DNA of 34,149 nt, from positions 1-34,149 of the forward strand of contig JAEUMT010000065.1 in assembly GCA_016791365.1 (NCBI GenBank), read 5' to 3'. Below, piece after piece: positions 1 through 7,356 of this stretch. Position numbers and translations under genes: made by a program. The notes beneath the pieces were generated by a model. It saw only the letters and a program-made list of their open reading frames with translations, was not told the origin of the DNA and searched no databases. This DNA is from Hyphomonadaceae bacterium (GTDB lineage Bacteria; Pseudomonadota; Alphaproteobacteria; Caulobacterales; Aquidulcibacteraceae). Each line of letters begins with the position of its first letter. The first letter of the stretch is position 1.

Positions 1-717
1 ATGATCCCGATCGGCCATCAGCCGATCCTTTGGCATGTGATGAATTACTACAGCCAATACGGGCACAAGGATTTCGTGCTCTGCCTCGGCTACAAGGCCA
101 ACACGGTTAAGGAGTTTTTCCTTAACTATAAGACCCAGACCTACGGCGATGTGATCGTCGAAGGCTCGAAAGTCGAACTGCTTGGCCCGCGCGAAGAAGA
201 TTGGCGCGTGGCGATGATCGATACGGGCGTCTGGCGCAACATCGGCAGCCGTCTCTGGGCTGTGCGCGATCACGTTAAGAACGAAGAGATGTTCTGCGCC
301 AACTACAGCGACGGCCTCTCTGACGTGAACCTCGACGACATGATCGAGAAGTTCAAAAAGTCCGACAAGATCGCTTGTTTCCTCGCCGTGCACCCGCCGG
401 TGACCTACCACCTCGCCGACATCGCCGAAGACGGCAAGGTCAACGCGTTCATTACGTCGGATCGCTCGGAGATCTGGATCAATGGCGGCTTCTTCCTGCT
501 GAAGCCAGAGATCTTCGACTACATGAGCGACGGCGAAGAACTTGTGGTCGAGCCGTTCGCGCGGCTGATTGCCGAGAACAAGCTGATGGCCTATCGCCAC
601 ACCGGCTTCTGGCGCTCGATGGACACGCTGCGTGACCGCCAAGTGCTGGAAGAGATGATGGAGAAGGGCGAGATGCCCTGGAAGGTCAACGGCAACGGCA
701 AGAAGCCGAAAGCCTAA
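1..717 (+). CDS. rfbF: Glucose-1-phosphate cytidylyltransferase (5' end cut off by window)
   Basis: Nucleotidyltransferase expected to make CDP-glucose from CTP and glucose-1-phosphate, the entry step to CDP-linked deoxysugars for surface polysaccharide. The visible 238 residues begin at the segment PIGHQPILWHVMNYYSQYG, which in the family lies about 25-30 residues from the true N-terminus. The nucleotide-binding loop (GGxGTR) is therefore outside the window, and the ATG at base 1 is probably an internal methionine. Family hallmarks present are the WINGGFFLLKPEIFDY core and the C-terminal FWRSMDTLRDRQVLEEM segment. The stop is one base before the ATG of the next gene, so the two are almost certainly translated from one message. 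Seen: the motifs and truncation. Inferred: substrate, since related glucose-1-phosphate nucleotidyltransferases look similar, although the MDTLRD ending favours the cytidylyltransferase. Confidence 0.88.
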   Translation: MIPIGHQPILWHVMNYYSQYGHKDFVLCLGYKANTVKEFFLNYKTQTYGDVIVEGSKVELLGPREEDWRVAMIDTGVWRNIGSRLWAVRDHVKNEEMFCANYSDGLSDVNLDDMIEKFKKSDKIACFLAVHPPVTYHLADIAEDGKVNAFITSDRSEIWINGGFFLLKPEIFDYMSDGEELVVEPFARLIAENKLMAYRHTGFWRSMDTLRDRQVLEEMMEKGEMPWKVNGNGKKPKA

Positions 718-718
718 G

Positions 719-1366
719 ATGCTGGCGCTCGACCTCGCACGGCCGGGCAAGACGCTGCGCGTATTGGCGCTCGGCGCGCATTCGGATGACATTGAGATTG
801 GCGCGGGCGGCGCGATCCTGTCGTGGATCGCTTCAGGAGCGGAAGTGTCGATCGATTGGTGCGCGCTTTCGGCGCCAGGCGAACGTGCTGACGAAGCGCG
901 CGCGAGCGCTATGGAATTTCTCGCTGGCGCCAAGCGCGCTGACATTCATCTCGGTGAGTTTCGTGATGGCTACTTTCCAGCCGAACGCACGGCGGTGAAG
1001 GATTGGGTGGAAGGGCTGAAACGGCTCGAGAAGCCGGACGTCGTGCTCTGCCATCAGCGTTACGATGCGCACCAAGATCATCGCATGGTCTGCGAACTGG
1101 CCTGGAACACGTTTCGCGATCACCTGATCCTCGAATACGAAATTCCGAAGTGGGATGGTGATCTCGGGCAGCCGAACATCTATGTACCGCTGAGCGAAGA
1201 GGTGCTCGCGCGCAAGATTGAGCTTTTGCACAAGCACTTCGGCACGCAGCGCTCGAAAGCCTGGTTCGATGACGAGACGTTCCGTGGGCTCGCGCGCTTG
1301 CGGGGCGTTGAGTGCCGCGAGCGTTATGCGGAAGCGTTTTTCGCGCGCAAATTGCTTTTGAAATAG
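719..1366 (+). CDS. PIG-L (LmbE-like) family deacetylase
   Basis: A 215-residue PIG-L/LmbE-type zinc hydrolase, a family that removes N-acetyl groups from sugars. The N-terminal metal motif is AHSDDIEIGAGG (residues 20-31, with His21 and Asp23/Asp24) and the second ligand block is HQDH (118-121). The usual family motif is AHPDD; here Pro is replaced by Ser, which occurs in some members. No signal peptide is visible, so it is cytoplasmic and probably acts on a nucleotide-sugar or a sugar precursor. It starts one base after the stop of the cytidylyltransferase and is followed after about 10 bases by an aminotransferase. The three look like one sugar-modification operon, and a deacetylase next to an aminotransferase suggests an amino sugar. 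The exact substrate cannot be read from sequence. Confidence 0.85.
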   Translation: MLALDLARPGKTLRVLALGAHSDDIEIGAGGAILSWIASGAEVSIDWCALSAPGERADEARASAMEFLAGAKRADIHLGEFRDGYFPAERTAVKDWVEGLKRLEKPDVVLCHQRYDAHQDHRMVCELAWNTFRDHLILEYEIPKWDGDLGQPNIYVPLSEEVLARKIELLHKHFGTQRSKAWFDDETFRGLARLRGVECRERYAEAFFARKLLLK

Positions 1367-1376
1367 GACGACGACG

Positions 1377-2726
1377 ATGGCTCACGCCGGCTTTGAGAAA
1401 TCCAACGTGCTGCGCGCGAAGGGCCAGCGGCTTATTCCTGGTGGCGCGCATACGTATGCGAAGGGCGATGACCAGTATCCGCAGCTGGCGCCGGGGCATA
1501 TCGTGCGCGGCAAGGGCTGCCGTGCGTGGGACGCCGACGGCAACGAATACATCGAGTACGGCATGGGTAACCGCGCCGTCACGCTCGGCCACGCTTACGA
1601 GCCGGTGCTCGCGGCTGTGCGCGCGGAGCTGGAAAACGGCGTGAACTTCACGCGTCCGGCAGCGATCGAAGTCGCGGCGGCGGAGAAGTTTCTGTCGATG
1701 ATCCCGAACGCCGAGATGGTGAAGTTCTCGAAGGACGGTTCGGACGCCACCTCGGGCGCGGTGAAAATCGCGCGCGCCTATACTGGGCGTGACATTATCG
1801 CGATCTGCGGCGACCACCCGTTCTTTGCGGTCGATGATTGGTTCATCGGCACCACGCCGATCAATGGCGGCGTGCCGCAGGCGGTTACCGATCTGACGGT
1901 GAAGTTCAAATACAACGACATCGACAGCGTCAAAGCGCTGCTGGCGAAGCACCCGAAACAGATCGCCGGCTTTATCCTCGAGCCGACGCGCGGCGCCGAT
2001 CCGAAGGACAGCTTCCTGCACGAACTGAAGCGCCTCGCCCACGAGGACGGCGCGCTCTTCATTCTGGACGAGATGATTTCCGGCTTCCGCCTGCACAATT
2101 ACGGCGCGCAGCACATGTATGACATCGACCCGGACCTCTCGACCTGGGGCAAAGCCATCGCCAACGGCTTTTCGGTGTCAGCGCTCGTCGGCAAGCGCGA
2201 GTTCATGCGCCTGGGCGATCTGGAGCAGTGGGACAAACCCCGCGTGTTCCTCATGTCCACCACCCACGGCGGCGAAACCCACGGCCTCGCGGCGATGATG
2301 GCGACGATGGACGTCTATAAAAATGAGCCGGTGATCGAGCACATGGTCCGCGCCGGTAAGCGTCTGATGACGGGCATCGAGCAGGCGGCGCGCAACCGCG
2401 GCGTGCATGAACACATCACTGTCATGGGCATGCCGTCGAATGCGGTGTTCGGCACGACGGACCCGGGCAAGAAGCCGAGCCAAGCCTATCGCTGCGTGCT
2501 GCTGCAGGAACTGATCAAGCGTGGCGTCATCGCCCCGTCGATCGTGGTTTCCTATGCTCATAAGGATTCCGACATCGATCAAACCATCGAAGCCTTCGAT
2601 GGCGCGATGGAGGTTTATGCGCGTGCGCTCAGCGACGGCGCGGAGAAATTCCTGGTGGGGCCGCCGTCGGAGATGGTGTACCGCGCGTACAACAAGAAGC
2701 CGGAAAATGCCGCCTCGGCGGCCTAA
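1377..2726 (+). CDS. Class-III aminotransferase, glutamate-1-semialdehyde aminomutase-like
   Basis: A 449-residue PLP enzyme of fold type I, class III. Cofactor residues are visible: GSDATSGAVK (121-130, phosphate binding), DEMISGFR (231-238, with Asp231 to the pyridine nitrogen) and STWGKAIANG with the Schiff-base Lys259. It resembles HemL (glutamate-1-semialdehyde 2,1-aminomutase). The position directly after a CDP-glucose synthase and a PIG-L deacetylase argues for a sugar or surface-polysaccharide aminotransferase rather than tetrapyrrole synthesis. The start ATG at 1377 has AGGA about 10 bases upstream. The C-terminal tail after residue 430 is extended and rich in Ala and Lys. The class assignment is firm, the substrate is inferred. 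Confidence 0.85.
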   Translation: MAHAGFEKSNVLRAKGQRLIPGGAHTYAKGDDQYPQLAPGHIVRGKGCRAWDADGNEYIEYGMGNRAVTLGHAYEPVLAAVRAELENGVNFTRPAAIEVAAAEKFLSMIPNAEMVKFSKDGSDATSGAVKIARAYTGRDIIAICGDHPFFAVDDWFIGTTPINGGVPQAVTDLTVKFKYNDIDSVKALLAKHPKQIAGFILEPTRGADPKDSFLHELKRLAHEDGALFILDEMISGFRLHNYGAQHMYDIDPDLSTWGKAIANGFSVSALVGKREFMRLGDLEQWDKPRVFLMSTTHGGETHGLAAMMATMDVYKNEPVIEHMVRAGKRLMTGIEQAARNRGVHEHITVMGMPSNAVFGTTDPGKKPSQAYRCVLLQELIKRGVIAPSIVVSYAHKDSDIDQTIEAFDGAMEVYARALSDGAEKFLVGPPSEMVYRAYNKKPENAASAA

Positions 2727-3010
2727 GACGCGACGCCTCTGAAATTCGCAGACTTTACAAGCGTCTCGTTCTCCCGCGCCGGTTGCGTTCGGTTAACCAT
2801 GGTTCGGCACTCTGCGCTCCAAAATCACCGCTCCCGCCGGTGACAATGGAGCCGAAAATGACCGCCCATAACCAGCGCGTTAATCAGTCGGAGGCGCAAA
2901 TTCCCGCTGCTGGCGCAATCCGTTGCGATCTGGGCCAGTCGCGCCAAATCCTTTGCCGTTCACTCTTATCATCTGGATTTCCAGGTGTGCCTGACGGCTT
3001 GGGGGAAACC
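2727..3010. other. Leader region upstream of the beta-barrel gene
   Basis: No credible gene. The region holds a perfect 10-base palindrome AACCATGGTT (2795-2804) preceded by TT, giving a TTAACC half-site (2793-2798) of the kind recognised by CtrA in Caulobacterales. A second TTAA of matching spacing is not present. In-frame ATGs at 2846 and 2858 could extend the downstream gene but would bury its signal peptide. I see no confident sigma-70 promoter. Confidence 0.35.
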
Positions 3011-4240
3011 TTGCGTATTAATCCATTCGCTTCGCTCTTTGCGGCGTCGCTCATCATTCTGGCGCCCGTCCACGCGGCTGCTCAGACCCAACAAACCCAA
3101 GGCGCCGCGCGCCAAGAAAGCGTGTCGGTGCGCGACCGCGATCGTCCGGAGTATGATGCTCTGGGCCGTCGTCTCGGCGTGTTCAATCTGAACGCCTCGC
3201 TCGATCTTGCCGTGACCAGCACGGACAATTTGTTCGCCGCGCCGGATGGTGCGCCGAGCGATGTCGACGATATCATTTACGGTGTCACGCCGAATGTGGC
3301 GTTGTCGTCCGATTGGTCGCGCCACGCTGTCGCGTTCGACGCCGGCGCCACCTTCCGCAGCCATGAGGATTTCTCGAGCGAAGACGCCGATACGCACTAT
3401 GTGCGCGCCACCGGCCGCTTCGACATCGGCGAGAACACGGCGATCCGCGGCTCGGCCCGCTCGTCGCACGAAGTTTCGCCGCGCACGGACCCGGACTCAC
3501 CGTTCATCGGCGCGCCGGTTGAGTACGACCGCATGGATACCGGCATCGGCATCTCGCATCGCTTCGCGCGGTTCACCGCGAGCCTCGACGCCACCAGCAG
3601 CGATTACGACTACGACGGCCTGCAGTCGTTCCGCGACAACGAAGAGAGCGCCATCCGCGGCCGCATCGAGGCTGAACTCAGCCCTCGTATCGGCCTTCTG
3701 CTCTCCGCCGTTGTCGATGAACGCGACTACGACAACTCACCGCAATTCAACTCGGACGGCCAAGCCTACATGGTCGGGGTTTCGCTGAACACCGACCTGA
3801 TGCGTGGCGAGGTGCAAGTCGGCCAGTTTGAGCGTGACTACGCCGGCGTCGCCGGCACGTTCGACGGCGTTGCGATCGCCGGCAATGTCGAGTGGTACGC
3901 CACTCAGCTGACGACTGTCACACTGAGCGCGCGCCGCGACGCGGACGATCAGATCGGCGCCTTCTCTGGTGAGCCTTATGTCACTGAGGAATATGGCCTT
4001 CGCGTCGACCACGAACTGCTCCGTAACGTCATCCTGACCGGCGCCGTGCGCTTCGGCAATCGCGACTACGAGACCATCGTCCGTGAGGACGAATACAACG
4101 AGTGGGAATTGGGCGCTGACTACATGCTCAACCGCAACGCCGCCGTGCGCTTCCGCTACGAGCACGACGAAGTTGATTCCCCGGCGTACCGCGATTACGA
4201 GGTCAATCAGGCGACGCTTGGCCTGACGCTGCGTCTGTAA
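3011..4240 (+). CDS. Outer-membrane beta-barrel protein of exopolysaccharide loci (BBP2-like, Wzp-like candidate)
   Basis: About 409 residues from a TTG start at 3011, chosen because it gives a clean signal peptide (Arg2, then a hydrophobic core LFAASLIILAP and an AHAAAQ-like cleavage region, residues 14-25) and has GGGGGAA just upstream. Longer in-frame starts at 2846 or 2858 would put over 50 hydrophilic residues before the signal. The mature part alternates polar and hydrophobic residues in repeated strands. It has many Asp/Tyr/Arg turn residues and ends TLGLTLRL, a typical beta-barrel C-terminus with alternating hydrophobics. It resembles PF10082-type putative beta-barrel proteins found beside exopolysaccharide genes. 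In the absence of a Wza-like translocation pore in this locus (see the OPX protein at 10381), it is a good candidate for the polysaccharide exit porin. Barrel nature is strong, function is inferred. Confidence 0.75.
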   Translation: MRINPFASLFAASLIILAPVHAAAQTQQTQGAARQESVSVRDRDRPEYDALGRRLGVFNLNASLDLAVTSTDNLFAAPDGAPSDVDDIIYGVTPNVALSSDWSRHAVAFDAGATFRSHEDFSSEDADTHYVRATGRFDIGENTAIRGSARSSHEVSPRTDPDSPFIGAPVEYDRMDTGIGISHRFARFTASLDATSSDYDYDGLQSFRDNEESAIRGRIEAELSPRIGLLLSAVVDERDYDNSPQFNSDGQAYMVGVSLNTDLMRGEVQVGQFERDYAGVAGTFDGVAIAGNVEWYATQLTTVTLSARRDADDQIGAFSGEPYVTEEYGLRVDHELLRNVILTGAVRFGNRDYETIVREDEYNEWELGADYMLNRNAAVRFRYEHDEVDSPAYRDYEVNQATLGLTLRL

Positions 4241-4265
4241 GCAGCCGACGCGGGCGTCCCAAGCA

Positions 4266-4712
4266 GTGAGCACGGGCATGCCCGCGGGGGAAGCAAAGTC
4301 TAAACGTCCCAAGGCAGGGACCGCGAAAAAAAGCGCCGCGCGGAAACGCGCGGCGCAGCGCGTTTCGCTGACCGACGCCCTGGCCGAGGCGGCTTGGAGC
4401 GAGGCTGACGCCGCGCTCGCGCAGGCGCTGGCCGATTTCGATGAATCCGAGACCGCTGCCAGCAAAGCGGCCCGCAAGGATGCGCGGGAGCGCCTTGGTC
4501 AATCGCTTTCGCGGGCGGCCCGCAAGCGCGGGCTTTCGCGCACCGGCGAATTGGACGAGCGCGTCACCTTCAATGCCGGTGAGCACGACCTGAACGCGGC
4601 GGTCGCGAAAACGCCGAAGACGGTCCGTATTCAGGCGCGCGGCGTAACGCGGGGAGGTGAGGTCTTGGCCAAGCCGCGCGTCGCGCCGGTGGAGCGCAAG
4701 AAGCGGACATGA
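4266..4712 (+). CDS. GrpE-like small protein paired with an Hsp70-like gene
   Basis: A 148-residue protein with a GTG start at 4266 (an ATG at 4278 is an alternative). Residues 1-32 are Lys/Arg/Ala-rich and disordered-looking. Residues 35-90 form an Ala/Glu/Arg-rich helix likely to be a coiled coil. Residues 95-143 look like a small beta domain (RVTFNAGEHDL ... VRIQARGV ... VLAKPRVAPVE). This helix-plus-beta layout resembles the short GrpE-like nucleotide exchange factors that partner non-canonical Hsp70 proteins. The next gene is such an Hsp70-like ATPase, and the two overlap by four bases (ATGA at 4709-4712), which implies translational coupling. I therefore propose a dedicated cochaperone. 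The similarity is at layout and short-motif level only, so a simple unknown protein remains possible. Confidence 0.5.
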   Translation: MSTGMPAGEAKSKRPKAGTAKKSAARKRAAQRVSLTDALAEAAWSEADAALAQALADFDESETAASKAARKDARERLGQSLSRAARKRGLSRTGELDERVTFNAGEHDLNAAVAKTPKTVRIQARGVTRGGEVLAKPRVAPVERKKRT

Positions 4713-6088
4713 GCGATTGGACGCTCTGTATCGATTTCGGCACGGCCTTTTCAAAGGCCGCCGTCGCGCCCACCGGGGCGTGGACGCATTTTGACCCCGC
4801 CACCATTCGTCCGCTGATGTTGAGCGCCGAGGGTCAAAATACGTTTTTGCTCGATAGCGCGATCTTCGTCGATGAAGACCGGGTGCTGTTCGGCTGTGCG
4901 GCTCTGAATGAAGCCGATGCTCAGGCTGATGCGAAGCGCGCGGCGCTGAGGTCGTTCAAGACGCTTCTGAGCGTCAGCGATCTTGAGCGCGCGCTGAACA
5001 CAAATGCGCCGGCGACCATTGATCCGCACCGCATCTTTCAGATGCGGGATCTGATCGTGCTGTATCTGGCGTACCTGCTGGCGACGATTGACCGGGCGCT
5101 GCTGGCGGATCCGGTCTTGGCGCAAGGCGGCGTCTTGCGTCGCCGTTATGCCGCGCCGGCGTGGCGCAGCGGCGATAGCGCCGGGATGCACAATGTCGTG
5201 GTGCGCCTGTTCGCCGAAGCCGAGGCGTTTCGCGCCAGCGTTGGCAAGCGGTTACTATCGCCGGATGGGCTGTCGCTGCGGACAATCAGCGATGCGTTGC
5301 CGAAGGCAATGGCGAACGCCGAAGCGCTTGAGATGGGGCTGGTGTTCGAGGCGACGGCCGCCGCCGCCTACACGTCTGCCGGGCTTGAAGGCTCAGGCTC
5401 GCATCTGATCGTTGTCGATATGGGCGCGGGCACCACGGATATCGCGGCGCTTGCCCGGATCGGCGCGCGCACGCTTGAGCTCCCGGAAGCGCGCGTGACG
5501 CTGAAACAGGCGGGCGACTTCCTCGACCGCGTCATCGCCAATCGTGTGCTTGAGAGCGCCAGATGGGCCAGGCGCGCGGATGAGCGCGCTGAGTTGTGGT
5601 CGGTGCTGATGCGGCAGATGGCGGACATCAAGGAAGCGATCATGGCCGACGGCCGCGCGACGTTGCGCAATCAAGGGCGCAGCATCGCGCTCTCATTGCG
5701 TGACGTCGAGAAGGACGAGGACTTTCGGGAGTTTCAGAAAAGTCTGCAGCAGGCCTACGATCACGCTCTGGCGATCGTCCGTGACGACGCGCGTGCCCGC
5801 GGGCGCTCCGAGGTGCAGGCGATCGCGGTCGGAGGCGGCGCGTCGACGCCGCTCATTCAAGATCTCATTCGCCGAAAAATGGAGTCCACGCGCCCGCGGG
5901 TCGTCCCGCGTCCGGCCACGCCGGATTGGGCGCATGCGCGTGAGTTCAGAGGCAATTTGGCGCCGGTCTTTCCACAACTCGCGATCGCGATTGGTGGGGC
6001 GCTGGCGCCTGACAGCATGCTGGCGGCGCGCGGCGGGATTACTCCCCCCGCAAACGACCAAAGCGATATTCCGGTGGGACGCGATTGA
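4709..6088 (+). CDS. Hsp70-family (actin-like ATPase fold) protein without substrate-binding domain
   Basis: A 459-residue protein with the Hsp70/actin ATPase signatures in order: phosphate-1 loop IDFGTAFSKA (8-17), connect region EATAAAAY (214-221), phosphate-2 loop VVDMGAGTTDIA (235-246) and adenosine motif VGGGAST (374-380). DnaK is about 640 residues with a beta-sandwich substrate domain and helical lid. Here the protein stops shortly after the ATPase domain, so the standard peptide-binding module is missing. It is translationally coupled to the upstream GrpE-like gene and lies between a beta-barrel gene and polysaccharide kinases. A role in assembling or regulating the export machinery is plausible but inferred. 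Its last 50 bases overlap the 3' end of the convergent gene on the other strand. No signal peptide, so cytoplasmic. Confidence 0.8.
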   Translation: MSDWTLCIDFGTAFSKAAVAPTGAWTHFDPATIRPLMLSAEGQNTFLLDSAIFVDEDRVLFGCAALNEADAQADAKRAALRSFKTLLSVSDLERALNTNAPATIDPHRIFQMRDLIVLYLAYLLATIDRALLADPVLAQGGVLRRRYAAPAWRSGDSAGMHNVVVRLFAEAEAFRASVGKRLLSPDGLSLRTISDALPKAMANAEALEMGLVFEATAAAAYTSAGLEGSGSHLIVVDMGAGTTDIAALARIGARTLELPEARVTLKQAGDFLDRVIANRVLESARWARRADERAELWSVLMRQMADIKEAIMADGRATLRNQGRSIALSLRDVEKDEDFREFQKSLQQAYDHALAIVRDDARARGRSEVQAIAVGGGASTPLIQDLIRRKMESTRPRVVPRPATPDWAHAREFRGNLAPVFPQLAIAIGGALAPDSMLAARGGITPPANDQSDIPVGRD

Positions 6089-7073
6089 CGTAAACCGCCG
6101 TCTCGGCGCGCGGCCGGCGTTGCAGTACGCCCATGGCGCGGCGCACGGCGGTGATGGGCGTACGGTCCCAGGCGGTCACCAGCACGCAGCGATCAGCCGC
6201 GGCGGCGATGGCCGCGCCTTCGGCGCCGACAAGCAGGGGCGGGCAGTCGAGCACGATCAGTTCGTAGTGCTGGCGCAGGCGCAGGATCAGTTCCTTGAAG
6301 CCTTGCGGCGGCACGTCGCGCCAGGCGTTGCGATGTCGCGACGCGGGAATGAAGTGCAGGCCGATTTCATCTTCCTCGCCGACGAAGTTTTGCCATTGGC
6401 TCGGTTCTTCGCAGGCGTCGGCGAGGCCTTCGTCCGGATCGAAGCCAAGCGTGCGTGTCAGCGAGCGGCGGCGTAGGTCGCAATCAATGACGACAACGCT
6501 GCGGCCCTGCTGAGAGGCGGCGATAGCCGTGCAAAGCGCCGTGGTCGTCGCGCCCTCGTTGGGGATGGCGCCGGCGAAGGCGACGACGCCGTCGGTTGAG
6601 ATCGCGCTCTGGAGGTCGCGAAAGGCGGTGGCGAACGCGGACGAGGGCTGGAAGGCGAGGCAATCGAGCGGCGTGCGCTTGTCCGGCGGGAGCTGGCGCA
6701 GCGCTCGCGGCGTAAGCTCCGGCGCGGCGCCCAGAATGGCGTAGCCGCGTGTCTTGCCGAAACTGGAAAGCGACGTGACGGTGTTGCGGCTGAGCTCGCG
6801 AACGAATGTGACAACCAGGCCGGCGGCGATGCCGAGGGGCGCCCAGAAGACTAGCGCGCTAAGGATCGGCACCTGCCCGCTGAGATCGTAGCCGACTCCA
6901 GCGCCAGTCACGATGAAACTGATGATCAAAAACAGCGGCCACTGGCGCTGAAATCCGCGGCGCAGACGTCCGAGCGCGAGCGACTTTGACGGCGGCCTGC
7001 GCGAACGCAGCGTCGCTGTCCGCGTACCCGGTTCTTGATACCGGGAACGGTCGCCTGTCAGCGGTGACGTCAA
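6039..7073 (-). CDS. CpsD/CapB-like polysaccharide kinase homologue with degenerate P-loop
   Basis: A 344-residue protein related to bacterial tyrosine kinases of capsule systems. It has a basic N-terminus, two hydrophobic segments (about 46-62 and 68-90) and then an ATPase-like domain. The Walker A segment is AGAIPNEGATTT (167-178): Ala175 replaces the invariant Lys. Walker A' VVVIDCD (193-199) and Walker B LIVLDCPP (272-279) are kept. There is no C-terminal tyrosine cluster. It may therefore be catalytically weak or a regulatory pseudo-kinase for the full kinase at 8117-10213, as in split Wzc or HfsA/HfsB-type pairs. The start is a TTG at 7073 supported by GAGGAG seven bases upstream. The gene is divergent from the sugar transferase and convergent with the Hsp70-like gene, overlapping it by 50 bases. 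Confidence 0.8.
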   Translation of the reverse strand: MTSPLTGDRSRYQEPGTRTATLRSRRPPSKSLALGRLRRGFQRQWPLFLIISFIVTGAGVGYDLSGQVPILSALVFWAPLGIAAGLVVTFVRELSRNTVTSLSSFGKTRGYAILGAAPELTPRALRQLPPDKRTPLDCLAFQPSSAFATAFRDLQSAISTDGVVAFAGAIPNEGATTTALCTAIAASQQGRSVVVIDCDLRRRSLTRTLGFDPDEGLADACEEPSQWQNFVGEEDEIGLHFIPASRHRNAWRDVPPQGFKELILRLRQHYELIVLDCPPLLVGAEGAAIAAAADRCVLVTAWDRTPITAVRRAMGVLQRRPRAETAVYVNRVPPEYRFGRLRGE

Positions 7074-7131
7074 TCAGCACTCCTCGCGGGTCTCCGCCCA
7101 ACGCAGCGCGGTCAAAACCCGTTCCCCTCAG

Positions 7132-7205
7132 CTATCCACAGCCTATAGCCAAAACTCGGGCGAATTCGAGGGCAATTGTTAGTCGCGGCGGCGAAGTTAT
7201 CCACA
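7132..7205. promoter_or_regulatory. Two DnaA-box-like sites in a divergent promoter region
   Basis: TTATCCACA at 7197-7205 is a perfect match to the consensus DnaA box. CTATCCACA at 7132-7140, same orientation, differs at one base. The sites are 65 bases apart in the 283-base region between the divergent starts of the pseudo-kinase (7073) and the sugar transferase (7357). A single GANTC methylation site (GATTC) lies at 7255-7259. In Caulobacterales DnaA also works as a transcription factor and CcrM methylates GANTC, so cell-cycle control of these genes is possible. I see no strong sigma-70 hexamers. There are no other origin features such as repeated boxes with an AT-rich unwinding element, so a replication origin is unlikely. 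Confidence 0.45.
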
Positions 7206-7356
7206 ATGCGGTTGGGCGGGCCCGTCTTTTCGCTGGCAACGCGCGACCGGTGGCGATTCCAACTAAACGGGGAAAAATAACCAAGAGCGCGCGTAGGGGA
7301 GTTGCAGTTTCTCGCGGGAGGCTCTTAATCCGGGGAGCGACTAGTCAGGAAAAACC

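Noticed and set aside
909-2114. A 401-codon open frame on the minus strand opposite the deacetylase and aminotransferase
   Set aside because: Lies antisense to two genes with clear family motifs, has an Arg/Ala/His-rich low-information protein and no recognised domain; typical of G+C-rich DNA.
7074-7356. Replication origin suggested by DnaA boxes
   Set aside because: Only two boxes, no AT-rich unwinding region or origin-type neighbour genes; regulatory sites are more likely.
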